From Prolixibacteraceae bacterium (GTDB taxonomy: Bacteria > Bacteroidota > Bacteroidia > Bacteroidales > Prolixibacteraceae), in contig JANXYV010000115.1 in NCBI GenBank assembly GCA_025355875.1, positions 1 to 64,000 on the forward strand: a DNA stretch of 64,000 nucleotides, written 5' to 3'. The position numbers and the translations under genes were made by a program. A model generated the notes under the pieces. That model ran no database searches and was not told where the DNA came from. It saw nothing but the letters and a program-made list of their open reading frames with translations. This document shows positions 41,302-52,763 of the stretch, in pieces. Numbering within the stretch: position 1 is the first letter of the stretch; the number at the start of each line of letters is the position of its first letter.

Positions 41302-42537
41302 TTATTCCCTGGTATTTTTCCATTCGGCCCAATTGATTGAGGAGAAGTAGCTGCGGAGCATTCCGTCGAACAAACGAACGGCTTGCAGGCGCGATTGGGT
41401 GGAACTTATTTTTTGGCTTTCGACCGTTGCCTGTTCGATTCGCCGATCGACAAAAGCAGCATAATCCTTCAGACTTTGGCTATAATCACCGATCGATTTT
41501 TGACGGAGGCTTTCCGGGATTTGCACCGTTTCTAAAGTAATTTCAGGCATGTACCTGGGCAGGATTTTAAATGTGTTTTCCGGCAATTTTTGCTGCCAGT
41601 CGGCATATTTGCCAATCAGCCGAAGCAGTTCATTTTGGTTTTCCTTCGATGATTGAGCCGGAAGTTTTCCAAGCTGAAGTTTTATATCTTGCAACAATGG
41701 GTCCAACTCACCCCAGTCGGTTTTTATCGATGCAAGAAAGCTGATATGCTGGTAGGGTTTATCGCTTGGAAGACCAATAAAAACAAAATTGGCCTTATAC
41801 GAAGTATTGTTCTTTTTCACTTCATCGATGGTTGTTTTAACCTCGTTTACTGAAGTTTGAAGAGTTTTGACCGATTGCTGGATAGCCGAAAAGTTCATCT
41901 TGTAAAAATGGTTTTCAATGCTGTCGAACTGGGCCTGAACTGCAACAAGGTTTTCCTCGACCCCCTCATTTCTCATTCCGCCCGCCTGTACATTTGGGCT
42001 TGAAAACCAAACATCGGATGAACCGGCAATTTTAAAATAAACAGTGCCTTCGGCCAGATTTTCTTCTTCAATGGTCTTTCCTTCACGAATAAACTGCCAG
42101 GTTGCTTTTGCCGTTACTTTAACGAAGGATTGCGAAAATTTGGCACTCGAAATTGTAATTTCTGCGTTGGATTGATCGGCCTGAGATTTTACTGTAACAA
42201 ACTCATCCCCCGCGAAAAGGAACTTTTGGCTCAGGAGTTTCCATTCGGCCTTAATGCCGTCAAGTTCGTAGCTCAGTCCATCATTTCCCCTCGAGAGGAT
42301 TTGTGCCGTTCCGGTAATGTCGGCATAGGTATCCGGAAATTTACAAAAATCTCTTCGGCCTCCCTCTAATTCAACATTCACAGTCAGTTTTTGGCCTGAT
42401 GTAACAGTCAGGATTCCACCACTTTTATAAGCCACTCCATCAACTTTAATTTGTAAAAATGGTTTTCGTGCCGGTTGTACAGCAATCAAAGTGTTAACCA
42501 GGATAACCATAATCAGGAAAGAGAGTAATCTTTTCAT
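41302..42537 (-). CDS. secreted hypothetical protein with central coiled coil
   Basis: 411-aa ORF with signal peptide 'LLSFLIMVILVNTLIAVQPA'; no recognised domain. Confidence 0.6.
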   Translation of the reverse strand: MKRLLSFLIMVILVNTLIAVQPARKPFLQIKVDGVAYKSGGILTVTSGQKLTVNVELEGGRRDFCKFPDTYADITGTAQILSRGNDGLSYELDGIKAEWKLLSQKFLFAGDEFVTVKSQADQSNAEITISSAKFSQSFVKVTAKATWQFIREGKTIEEENLAEGTVYFKIAGSSDVWFSSPNVQAGGMRNEGVEENLVAVQAQFDSIENHFYKMNFSAIQQSVKTLQTSVNEVKTTIDEVKKNNTSYKANFVFIGLPSDKPYQHISFLASIKTDWGELDPLLQDIKLQLGKLPAQSSKENQNELLRLIGKYADWQQKLPENTFKILPRYMPEITLETVQIPESLRQKSIGDYSQSLKDYAAFVDRRIEQATVESQKISSTQSRLQAVRLFDGMLRSYFSSINWAEWKNTRE

Positions 42538-42601
42538 ATCCCATGCTTTTACAGTCCATGAATTGGTTTAAAGATAATCAAAAATCTTTACGCTGATTCA
42601 G

Positions 42602-45331
42602 CTATTGGTCCTTTACGATTTTTTCGGTGAAAAGTTGACTGTGGGTTAAAATCCTGATCAGGTATATTCCTGTTTTAAAATCTGTTATATCTATATCTGT
42701 CCGATTTGTTTTTGGTGAAGATTGGTAAATCGTTTTACCATCGATGGTAAATATTTCAATATTTTCAATCGGATCTGTTGTTTCAATATGTAGGTTTCCG
42801 GAAGCCGGATTTGGGAAAATATGAATTGCATTTTGGTTGTTATTAACTGAAAGATCGGTTGCTAAATCCTTGAATGCCGGCAGGGCTTTATCGCTGTACA
42901 AACGATACTCGCCGGGTTTCAGGTTAAACGTTGTGTTGGCATTGGTCACGTCAAGAATTGACCCGCTGAAAAACTCCTGCCAGGTTCCGGTATGATGAAA
43001 ATTTACAGAAACTGTTTGGTTTGTCACATCGAAATTTCCAATCAGGGTAATGTTATGGTCATTTAAATTCAGCTGAATAGTTTTGGTAAGCCCGCCAACC
43101 GAAAGGGTTTCTTTTCCTGAAGTAAAAACATCGAATTGTGCCCGCAATCGGAGCATGGCCGAATATACATCCAGCAATTTCTGCCGGTTTGGCTCGTCAA
43201 GATAATTCCAGAGAACCGGTTTTTCACTCGTTCGGCCACCTTCATCGATTGAAATATCATAACCCAATTCCCCAAATTGCCAGATCATTTTTGGACCTGC
43301 CAGGCACATGAAAAAAGTAGTGGCTAATTGGCTTCGCTGCAAGGCAATTTCCAATTCTTTGGTATCGTAGGTTCCCAAAGAATTTCCGTTGGTAGTGGTC
43401 TTGAACATTTGTCGTTCTTCATCATGACTTTCCATGTAGGCAACCAGACCGGGTTTCGAATAACCTCTTTTTTGGTAGGATGCCCAACTGAAATCAGATT
43501 TTCCGGCATCGTTGAATCCCATCGCAGCCTGACAAAAATTGAAATTGGCATTGCCCCAGATCAGCATTCCGTTTCGGTATGCAGCCAGTTCCTGTTCTTC
43601 CGAATTGGCAGTGAAATGTTCGAGAATAACCTTGGCCTTTGGATTGACCTCCCAGATTTTATCGGCTATCCGCTTCAGGATAGCTATTCGTGAGGCATCA
43701 TAGGCGCTGCCATCGCCCGGTGTATTTGTAAAACCTTTGGAAAAGTCGAAACGAAAACCATCCACTTTGTATTCGGTTATCCAATATCGGATAACCCGGT
43801 CAACAAAGTCTTTGGTGGCCTGACTTTCGTGATTAAAATCGTTTCCCCAGAAATACACAGGGTTTGGCGATATCTGGTTGTACCACGGATTATCCGCTGA
43901 AGGCTGTTTAAGAGTGCTGTTCCAGTACATTTTCACCATCGGGCTTGAATTGAACGAATGGTTCAAAACGATGTCCTGAATGACAATGAAACCCTGTTTA
44001 TGGCACTCGTCGACCAGCGATTTCAGATCGTTTTTGGTTCCGTAGGCTTTATCCGGGGCAAAATAGAAATTCGGGTTGTATCCCCAACTGCTGTTTCCCT
44101 CAAATTCGCTGAAAGGCATCAGTTCTATCGTGTTAATTCCCACGCGTTTGAGGTAATCGAGTTTTGCCTGTACGGCCTTGTAGGTTTTTTCTTCGGTAAA
44201 ATCGCGGATCAGTAATTCGTATATCGAAAGCTTGCTTGTCTCCGGAACGGTGTATGAGGTGGTTTTCCAGGTAAAGGGAGTTTGTCCGGTTTGCAATATT
44301 GATGCCCGGTCGACTGCTTTCCCATTTGGGTAGGGAATCAGATCAGGATAAACAGCAGGTGAAATGTATTGGTCTTCCGGATCCGAAACCTTATCGGTGT
44401 AGGTATCGGCTATCTGCAGATTACCGTCGATCAGGTACTGGAAAATGTATTCTTTTTGAGGAGTCAGATTCCCGATTTTTAACCAGAAAAAGTCTCCATC
44501 CTTTTTCATCTGGAAGTTGTTATCGGGAAGCCACTGGTTAAAATCGCCGGTCACAAACAGGTAATTTTTCTTTGGCGCATAAACTATCAGGGTGGCCGAT
44601 TGATTGTCGGTGTAATTGATTCCGGTTTGCAATCCTGCAGGTTTGCTTTCGGTTGGAGTGGTTTCGCGGATGCACACATAAACTGAGTCGCGTGCAATGG
44701 TTGAATTTTGGGTGGCAGTCGATTTCAGCCAGTAGTTTCCGGCATCAGGAATTGTTAGATTTTGTGTAATTGTGGAGGCGGTTTGGGCCGAAACCTGCTG
44801 ATTGTTCATGAAAAGTTTCAGATCAGCAGTCGTGGTGCACGAGGCAGTAAACTGTATGTTCTGGTTTTTTTCGAAAACATTGACTCTGGAAGGTGAGCTG
44901 ACGGAGACGCGTAATTCTCCGGCATTCACGTCAATGAAAAGATCGTTGGTTTGTTGGGTCCCATCGGCCGAGCGAAATACAAAATCCAATTTTGTGACCA
45001 GTTCGTACGACAAAACCGAGTAAAAACTGATGATATCAGGACTGATCTCTAATTCATAAATTCCGTTTCCCTTGTTGGTAAGCTTGGGTTGTTTGGTGTT
45101 ATCGCCCCAGCTTCCAATCACATGTTTCCAGTTACCGCTGCCCAGTAGGGAAACTCCCGTGTGTGCATACAAGTCTCCTGAAAATTTTCCGAGCCGGGAT
45201 TCTTTTGAGGAATCAAAGAAAACGGTAACCGCCTTTTTATCAACCGGATGGGCTGGATTGGTGGTAAGCTGTGCAAAACAAACCTGCGAGAAAGCTATCA
45301 GCCAGAAAATGAATTGGATACGTCGGATCAT
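42602..45331 (-). CDS. alpha-amylase family (GH13) glycoside hydrolase with T9SS C-terminal sorting domain
   Basis: 'GINTIELMPFSEFEGNSSWGYNPNFYFAPDKAYGT', 'VIQDIVLNHSF', 'VDGFRFDFSKGF'; C-terminus 'IFPNPASGNLHIETTD...GIYLIRILTHSQLFTEKIVKDQ'. Confidence 0.93.
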   Translation of the reverse strand: MIRRIQFIFWLIAFSQVCFAQLTTNPAHPVDKKAVTVFFDSSKESRLGKFSGDLYAHTGVSLLGSGNWKHVIGSWGDNTKQPKLTNKGNGIYELEISPDIISFYSVLSYELVTKLDFVFRSADGTQQTNDLFIDVNAGELRVSVSSPSRVNVFEKNQNIQFTASCTTTADLKLFMNNQQVSAQTASTITQNLTIPDAGNYWLKSTATQNSTIARDSVYVCIRETTPTESKPAGLQTGINYTDNQSATLIVYAPKKNYLFVTGDFNQWLPDNNFQMKKDGDFFWLKIGNLTPQKEYIFQYLIDGNLQIADTYTDKVSDPEDQYISPAVYPDLIPYPNGKAVDRASILQTGQTPFTWKTTSYTVPETSKLSIYELLIRDFTEEKTYKAVQAKLDYLKRVGINTIELMPFSEFEGNSSWGYNPNFYFAPDKAYGTKNDLKSLVDECHKQGFIVIQDIVLNHSFNSSPMVKMYWNSTLKQPSADNPWYNQISPNPVYFWGNDFNHESQATKDFVDRVIRYWITEYKVDGFRFDFSKGFTNTPGDGSAYDASRIAILKRIADKIWEVNPKAKVILEHFTANSEEQELAAYRNGMLIWGNANFNFCQAAMGFNDAGKSDFSWASYQKRGYSKPGLVAYMESHDEERQMFKTTTNGNSLGTYDTKELEIALQRSQLATTFFMCLAGPKMIWQFGELGYDISIDEGGRTSEKPVLWNYLDEPNRQKLLDVYSAMLRLRAQFDVFTSGKETLSVGGLTKTIQLNLNDHNITLIGNFDVTNQTVSVNFHHTGTWQEFFSGSILDVTNANTTFNLKPGEYRLYSDKALPAFKDLATDLSVNNNQNAIHIFPNPASGNLHIETTDPIENIEIFTIDGKTIYQSSPKTNRTDIDITDFKTGIYLIRILTHSQLFTEKIVKDQ

Positions 45332-45591
45332 GATGAATGAAATAATTTTAAATCCTGAAAAAGTGCATCATAAAAAGGACTGATTTTCGGTCCTGATTTA
45401 ATCGAGCAAATGTACTTTTTTCTTTCCAACCGATTCATGACATACCCAGATCATGGGATGCTGTTTTTACGAGACTTTCATGAAATAGAAAGGGCAGAAT
45501 TTTCATTCCACCCTTTCAGAATTTTTCCTCTTCGACTCGCTTCCTTCGATACGCTTCGATACTCAGGAACCATCGCGGCCTTCGGCGTGAA

Positions 45592-45628
45592 CGTTCGACT
45601 GAGCTCACGTCGAAGTCTCAGTCGAACG
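45592..45628. repeat. REP-like inverted repeat
   Basis: CGTTCGACTGAG ... CTCAGTCGAACG, perfect 12-bp arms separated by 13 nt. Confidence 0.75.
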
Positions 45629-45642
45629 CTCAGGGAGCGTCT

Positions 45643-45684
45643 CTTCGAACTTCTGACTTCGGTCTTCCGACTCCTGACTTCGGT

Positions 45685-45687
<3 letters not shown>
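45643..45687. repeat. degenerate CTTC/GGTC-type tandem repeat downstream of glnS
   Basis: AACTTCTGACTTCGGTCTTCCGACTCCTGACTTCGGTC. Confidence 0.6.
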
Positions 45688-47385
<1,698 letters not shown>

Positions 47386-47505
47386 CGTTTTCAGTTTAAA
47401 ATCAAATTTGGAAATGGTATTTCAGCAAAAGTATAAAATGATTTCAGCTATCAGAATTCGGGGGTTTGAAAATTGATTTCCACGGCAATAAAATTAATTT
47501 TGATG

Positions 47506-47577
47506 CGGAAGACGGAAGTCCGGAGACGGAAGTCCGAAGTCCAAAGTCCGGAGACTGAAAACGGAAGACCGGAGGGA
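47506..47577. repeat. degenerate GGAAGTCCG-type tandem repeat
   Basis: CGGAAGACGGAAGTCCGGAGACGGAAGTCCGAAGTCCAAAGTCCGGAGACTGAAAACGGAAGACCGG. Confidence 0.7.
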
Positions 47578-47636
47578 CGCAAAGCTGAAAGTTGACACAA
47601 AATAGTAAATGGTAAATAGTTTAATAGTATATATTT

Positions 47637-47987
47637 ATGGCGCTGATCGAATTGGAAGGAATGGAATTTTATGCGTTTCACGGGCATTTTGAAGTCGAGA
47701 AAATTGCCGGAAACCGGTTTTTAGTGAACCTGAAAATAGAAGCCGACCTTAGCAAAGCCGGGCAAACCGATAAGCTGGAAGACACCCTCGATTACCAGAA
47801 AGCCTATCTGGCGGTAAAAGTGGAAATGGCTATTCCATCAGATTTACTTGAACATGTTTGCCAGCGGATCATTACGCGGATTAAAACTGAATATACAGAG
47901 ATCGAAAAAGTGACGATCAGAGTCTCAAAAATGAATCCGCCGATGGGCGGACAAATTGAAAAGGTGAGTGTGACGATGGAAGGATAG
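47637..47987 (+). CDS. folB: dihydroneopterin aldolase
   Basis: 'MALIELEGMEFYAFHGHFEVEKIAGNRFLVNLKIEAD...LEDTLDYQKAYLAVKVEM'. Confidence 0.93.
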   Translation: MALIELEGMEFYAFHGHFEVEKIAGNRFLVNLKIEADLSKAGQTDKLEDTLDYQKAYLAVKVEMAIPSDLLEHVCQRIITRIKTEYTEIEKVTIRVSKMNPPMGGQIEKVSVTMEG

Positions 47988-48042
47988 AAAAAGAAAAAAG
48001 TAAAAAGTGAAATGCATGGTTTTTCTTTTTTCTTTTTCCTAC

Positions 48043-49413
48043 TTATTTTCTTTTCGTAAACCTGACCATTACCGATGAATGTGGTTCAACCGGAACGGTG
48101 AATATTCCGGTAACAGCGCCTTTGTTTTCCTTGGTCCACAGGTCTTTCGCCGTATAGTTACCTGAAATTCCAAGTTCGGGAGTAGTTACCGAAATGTCAG
48201 AAGTTCCCAGATCATTCGTGTTAAAGAAGGCGACGTATTTGTCTTTGGTGCCAGGCACGTCGGCAGTCCATACAATCAGGCCGTCTTTTTCTTTGAGTTG
48301 CTTGTTGTTTGTACTATTCTGATTGACCGCCAACACTTCGTCGTTGGTCAGAAGTGACAAAGTGAATTCGTCGTTCGTTGGTAAATCGCCGCCAAACATC
48401 AGGGGTGAACGGAAAATGGCCCAAAGATTCATCAGGGTGTATTGTTCAGGTTTTGTAAAACCCGTCATCCGGTCGTTTCCGCGTTCGGCGCGCAAAGCGA
48501 TATGGCCCAATGGAAGCATGTCAGCATCGGGCCAGTGACCTTCACCAATGTAGGGCGCCCAATTGGCACAACGTTTAAATTGCGGCCTCAGCATTTCCCA
48601 ATTGTCCCAAAAGTCGTCGCAGATTCGCCAGAGGTTGGCATGGTTCATCACATGACCTGCCTTTGGAAGCGGCGTAGCGCCTGGTGAGGTTGAGAAAACC
48701 ATCGGGCGTCCGGTTTGATAAATTGCTTTTCGGATCATTGCGATTTCGCCATGATGATAGGGTTTCGACAAATCGTCGACTTTCACATAATCGACTCCCC
48801 AGTTGGCATATAAATTGAAGATTGAATTATAATATTCCTGGGCACCTGTTTTCAGTGTATCAATGGTGAACATATCGTGTAGCCAACCGCACTGGAATTT
48901 ATCGGAATAAACATTAGCTGCCTTTACTGAACTTCCCATAACCGGACAATTTTTCTTCACCGCTTCTACCGGAATGCCGCGCATCAGATGAATTCCAAAT
49001 TTCAAACCTTTGGAATGGACATAATCGGCCAGTGGTTTGAAACCTTTGCCATCGGCTGCTGAAGGAAATTTCTTTACGGCAGGCATCATCCGGCCATATT
49101 CATCCATAGTATAAATCGGATCTTTTTCGTTGTAGCCACCCGCTTTGTCGTTTTCAACAAACCATCGAATATCAACAACGATGTATTCCCAACCATGTTT
49201 TTTCAGCTTCTCAGCCATATAGTCGGCATTGCCTTTCACTTCAGCTTCAGTAACTGTCGGTCCGTAGCAATCCCAGCTATTCCAGCCCATTGGAGGCGTT
49301 TTAGCATATTGCCAGAAATGTGTTGCCTGGTCTTTTTCAGTTGTTTTTTGTTTCTTTCCTGTACATGAGGATACTATAAACAGAGGCAGAAGCAGAAAGA
49401 ATAAGGTTTTCAT
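48043..49413 (-). CDS. glycoside hydrolase family 27 alpha-galactosidase, lipoprotein
   Basis: 'TPPMGWNSWDCYGPTVTEAEVKGNADYMAEKLKKHGWEYIVVDIRW', 'GVDYVKVDDLSKPYH'; signal 'LLPLFIVSSCTGKK'; start at internal Met (ORF to 49515). Confidence 0.93.
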   Translation of the reverse strand: MKTLFFLLLPLFIVSSCTGKKQKTTEKDQATHFWQYAKTPPMGWNSWDCYGPTVTEAEVKGNADYMAEKLKKHGWEYIVVDIRWFVENDKAGGYNEKDPIYTMDEYGRMMPAVKKFPSAADGKGFKPLADYVHSKGLKFGIHLMRGIPVEAVKKNCPVMGSSVKAANVYSDKFQCGWLHDMFTIDTLKTGAQEYYNSIFNLYANWGVDYVKVDDLSKPYHHGEIAMIRKAIYQTGRPMVFSTSPGATPLPKAGHVMNHANLWRICDDFWDNWEMLRPQFKRCANWAPYIGEGHWPDADMLPLGHIALRAERGNDRMTGFTKPEQYTLMNLWAIFRSPLMFGGDLPTNDEFTLSLLTNDEVLAVNQNSTNNKQLKEKDGLIVWTADVPGTKDKYVAFFNTNDLGTSDISVTTPELGISGNYTAKDLWTKENKGAVTGIFTVPVEPHSSVMVRFTKRK

Positions 49414-49593
49414 CTTTAATTGTTTTCCGTATTTTAAGAGTGTAAATATAACATTTACCACACTTCCAGATTCCTGCATTCCATAAACCATCACCAAATG
49501 ATCCATCGAAGCCATCCTATTTTCAAAAAAAAATCAGGAATCTCGCGGCTGGAAAGCCTGTGATTCCTGATCAGATCGTTATTTCAATTACTA

Positions 49594-50223
49594 TCAAATC
49601 CTGACAAACAATTCTTCTTTTTCTCTCCTGACTTTTGCTGCGCCATTCAGATAATCTTTTTCGGCGTCGCGGTATCCCAAAGTAAGAATTACGGTGCTGT
49701 GCAAACCTTTTTCGGTCAATCCCAGAGCGACATCGAGCGCATCGGGGTCAAATCCCTCCATGGGAGTGGCATCAACCTGTTCCTGGGCGGCTGCAACCAG
49801 GCCGAAACCCAGCGCAATATAGGCCTGACGCGAATTCCAGTTTAGCAATTGTTCCGGAGTTTTTCCTGAAACAGATCCGGTAATCATGTTTTTCATTCCA
49901 TCGAGCGATTCGACCGGAATGCCGCGTAGTGCAGCGATATGATTAATATACTTTTCAATGTTCTCATTGCTGTATTCCTTCCAGGCAACAAATACCAGGA
50001 CATGTGATCCTTCTGTAATCTGAGGCTGATTATAAATGGCCGGAGCTATTTTTGCTTTCACTGCCGGGTCTTCAACCACAAAAACCGTAAAAGGCTGAAG
50101 CCCGATTGACGTTGGTGCCAGCCTGATGGCATCCAAAATACGTTCAAGTTTTTCCGCAGGAACTTTTTCACCGTTCATCCGCTTGGTGGCATAACGCCAA
50201 TTCAAATTTGTTAATGTGCTCAT
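49594..50223 (-). CDS. NAD(P)H-dependent oxidoreductase, nitroreductase family
   Basis: 'RYATKRMNGEKVPAEKLERILDAIRLAPTSIGLQPFTVFVVED'. Confidence 0.92.
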   Translation of the reverse strand: MSTLTNLNWRYATKRMNGEKVPAEKLERILDAIRLAPTSIGLQPFTVFVVEDPAVKAKIAPAIYNQPQITEGSHVLVFVAWKEYSNENIEKYINHIAALRGIPVESLDGMKNMITGSVSGKTPEQLLNWNSRQAYIALGFGLVAAAQEQVDATPMEGFDPDALDVALGLTEKGLHSTVILTLGYRDAEKDYLNGAAKVRREKEELFVRI

Positions 50224-50326
50224 CTTTAATTTCTTTTTAATTGTTCAATTGTTTTAACGCCTTAATAGTTACTAAAAGTATCTTACAGATATAAAGTAAC
50301 TATCAATTAAACAAATCCGATTACAA

Positions 50327-50767
50327 ATGGTTTATAAGAATATGGAAATTGAACAAACAAATAATCAAAGTCCTGAACTTCAGCAAAAATTGAATGCGTT
50401 TTTTCAGGAAGGTTCCGAACATCATGAGTTTTGTCCGATCCGCGATGTCGTGGACCGGTTTGGCGACAAATGGTCGTTGCTGGCCATCCTGAATTTAGGC
50501 AATTCAGGCAAAACCCGGTTCAATGAATTGAAAAACAGAATTGAAGGAGTTTCTCAGCGGATGCTGACCGTAACGCTTCGTTCGCTTGAGCGTGACGGAT
50601 TAATTAGCCGGAAGATATTTGCCGAAGTTCCGCCGCGTGTGGAATATGAATTAACCGCGCTTGGGGAAAGTCTTCTCAGTCAGATCTGGGAGCTGGCGCA
50701 ATGGGCTTCAGGAAGTAAGGAAGAAATTGTTCGGGCAAGGACCGAATACGACAACCAACATCCTTAG
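50327..50767 (+). CDS. HxlR family transcriptional regulator
   Basis: 'CPIRDVVDRFGDKWSLLAILNLGNSGKTRFNELKNRIEGVSQRMLTVTLRSLERDGLISRKIFAEVPPRVEYELT'. Confidence 0.95.
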   Translation: MVYKNMEIEQTNNQSPELQQKLNAFFQEGSEHHEFCPIRDVVDRFGDKWSLLAILNLGNSGKTRFNELKNRIEGVSQRMLTVTLRSLERDGLISRKIFAEVPPRVEYELTALGESLLSQIWELAQWASGSKEEIVRARTEYDNQHP

Positions 50768-50859
50768 CTGTGTTTTTTACTTCATCATCATTTTTCCCTT
50801 GCAGCTTGGACTTATTTTTTGTTATCTTTGCCCACCCAAAACGGGAAAAACCATATAAT

Positions 50860-50930
50860 GGTCGGTTGGCCGAGTGGTTAGGCAGCGGTCTGCAAAACCG
50901 TGTACGGCGGTTCGAATCCGCCACTGACCT
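50860..50930 (+). tRNA. tRNA-Cys (anticodon GCA)
   Basis: GGTCGGT/ACTGACC acceptor stem, D arm GCCGAGTGGTTAGGC, anticodon loop CTGCAAA, T arm GCGG-TTCGAATC-CCGC, discriminator T; TATCTTTG promoter box at 50823-50830. Confidence 0.95.
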
Positions 50931-50936
50931 CATATT
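50919..50936 (+). repeat. att direct repeat, tRNA-proximal copy
   Basis: CGCCACTGACCTCATATT. Confidence 0.88.
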
Positions 50937-50957
50937 CTTACTTTTTTAGAATTTGGT

Positions 50958-50996
50958 AAAACAAAAAACCCTTGATTTTCAAGGGTTTTTTGTTTT
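50958..50996 (+). terminator. rho-independent terminator after tRNA-Cys, within element
   Basis: Perfect 18-bp inverted repeat AAAACAAAAAACCCTTGA-TTT-TCAAGGGTTTTTTGTTTT. Confidence 0.88.
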
Positions 50997-51103
50997 TATA
51001 GTTTCAGGAAATAAAAATAAATTGCAAAAAGAAAAGAAAATACCGCCCCCCAGACCGCCCCTGTAAATATTTATTGTAAATTGCTGTATCTTAATCTAAA
51101 GTT

Positions 51104-52513
51104 ATGGCACAGGTTACACCACAATTCAAACTTAAAGACCAAAAGTCTATAAATGAAACACTTATATACTTAATTGTCTATTATAATAAAGAAAGATTCA
51201 AGTATTCAACCGGGTTACTTATTCGCCCCGACCTTTGGAATAGTGACGAAAACCGCCCCCAGACGAAAAATGATCAGGGGCGGTCAGTTACAATGACCAA
51301 AGAGGAAATTAAACAGGCTGCAATAATTGACAACGAACTAGACCGATTTAAGACCGAAACCGCCCGTATTTTCAACTATTTCAGTTATCAGCTTATACAA
51401 CCCGCAAACGAACTGTTAAAGATTGAATACGACAAAGTATTTAGACCGACTGACCCCGAAAAGAAAACGACCGCCCCCGAAAAAATTAACCTGAATCAAT
51501 ACATTGAACAATTCATTCAGGAAATTAAGACCGGGAAACGAACAACGGAAAACGGAACACGATACACCGCCGGAACCATTAAAAACTATTTGGGGTTTCA
51601 GGCTATGTTTAATCAATTTCAGTTAGACCCCAGAGATAGACAAAATTCAGAGGAACGGAAAAAACGGAAGGACAACAAACCCAAAGAACCAAAATTCAGA
51701 AAGAGAAATTTTGATTTTGAAGATATTACCATTGACTTTTACGATAAATATGTATCGTTTTTCAATGCAATGAACTATTCACCCAACACAGTAGGCCGCC
51801 ACATCAAGAACCTGAAAGTAATAATGAAAGCCGCCGGAGAAGATAAACTACACGAGAATAAAGACATTGACCGTAAAAAATTTAAAGTTATCACTACTGA
51901 AGTACACCCGATATACTTAACACAATCGGAAGTTGAAACCCTGTTTAATCTGGATTTGTCGGACAATAAACCCCTTGATATTGCCCGTGATATTTTCCTG
52001 ATTGGTTGCTATACCGCCCAACGTTTCAGCGATTACAGCCGAATAAACGCCAAACACATTAAAGAAGTAAAAGGCGGAAAATTTATAGAACTCATTCAAA
52101 AAAAGACCGGGGAACGTGTCACAATACCAATCAGGCCGGAACTGGAAACGATTTTAAAGAAATACGATTACAACCCACCACACACCCACGAACAAAAGGC
52201 CAATGAACGGATAAAATTAGTTTGTGAAAAGGCTGATATAAAAGAACTGATTGAGATTGAGGAAATAAAAGGCAGTTTAAAAGTCGCACAGAGCAAACCG
52301 AAACACGAACTGATAAAAACCCACACCGCCCGGCGAACGGGTGCAACCCTAATGTTTTTGGCCGGAATACCTGCTATTTCAATAATGAAAATCACAGGCC
52401 ACCGCACGGAAAGAGAATTTCTAAAGTATATCCGTGTAACCAAAGAAGAAAACGCCACATTGCTAATGAATCACCCCTATTTCAAAGGAACACCTTTAAA
52501 AATTGTAAAATAA
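51104..52513 (+). CDS. tyrosine-type site-specific recombinase/integrase
   Basis: Catalytic motifs: R in 'IGCYTAQRFSDYSRI', 'HTARRTGATLMFLAGIPAISIMKITGHRTEREFLKYIRV' (H-x-x-R ... H ... Y). Confidence 0.93.
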   Translation: MAQVTPQFKLKDQKSINETLIYLIVYYNKERFKYSTGLLIRPDLWNSDENRPQTKNDQGRSVTMTKEEIKQAAIIDNELDRFKTETARIFNYFSYQLIQPANELLKIEYDKVFRPTDPEKKTTAPEKINLNQYIEQFIQEIKTGKRTTENGTRYTAGTIKNYLGFQAMFNQFQLDPRDRQNSEERKKRKDNKPKEPKFRKRNFDFEDITIDFYDKYVSFFNAMNYSPNTVGRHIKNLKVIMKAAGEDKLHENKDIDRKKFKVITTEVHPIYLTQSEVETLFNLDLSDNKPLDIARDIFLIGCYTAQRFSDYSRINAKHIKEVKGGKFIELIQKKTGERVTIPIRPELETILKKYDYNPPHTHEQKANERIKLVCEKADIKELIEIEEIKGSLKVAQSKPKHELIKTHTARRTGATLMFLAGIPAISIMKITGHRTEREFLKYIRVTKEENATLLMNHPYFKGTPLKIVK

Positions 52514-52541
52514 TATTAACCCCCCCCTAAAAACAAACGAC

Positions 52542-52718
52542 ATGAAAAACTTAAAATCTCTAATTATCAGCAACATTGACGAAGTGATTAACCTTTATGA
52601 ACCGTATTTAAACGAACTTTCAGAAGTTGAAAAAGAAGATATTGAACAATTAAAAATCTGTTCTATGATACTTTGTAGTAAAAATAAGTCTTTCAATTCT
52701 GATTTTAAAATTTCATAA
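52542..52718 (+). CDS. small hypothetical protein (58 aa)
   Basis: Hand-translated ORF MKNLKSLIISNIDEVINLYEPYLNELSEVEKEDIEQLKICSMILCSKNKSFNSDFKIS*; not in supplied ORF track. Confidence 0.5.
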   Translation: MKNLKSLIISNIDEVINLYEPYLNELSEVEKEDIEQLKICSMILCSKNKSFNSDFKIS

Positions 52719-52763
52719 TCAGAACAATAAACTAAGGATTTTTTAATAGAATAGAACCTAGCG

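Noticed and set aside
47451-47687. 78-aa minus-strand ORF upstream of folB
   Set aside because: Its translation is produced by the GGAAGTCCG-type repeat and has no protein-like features
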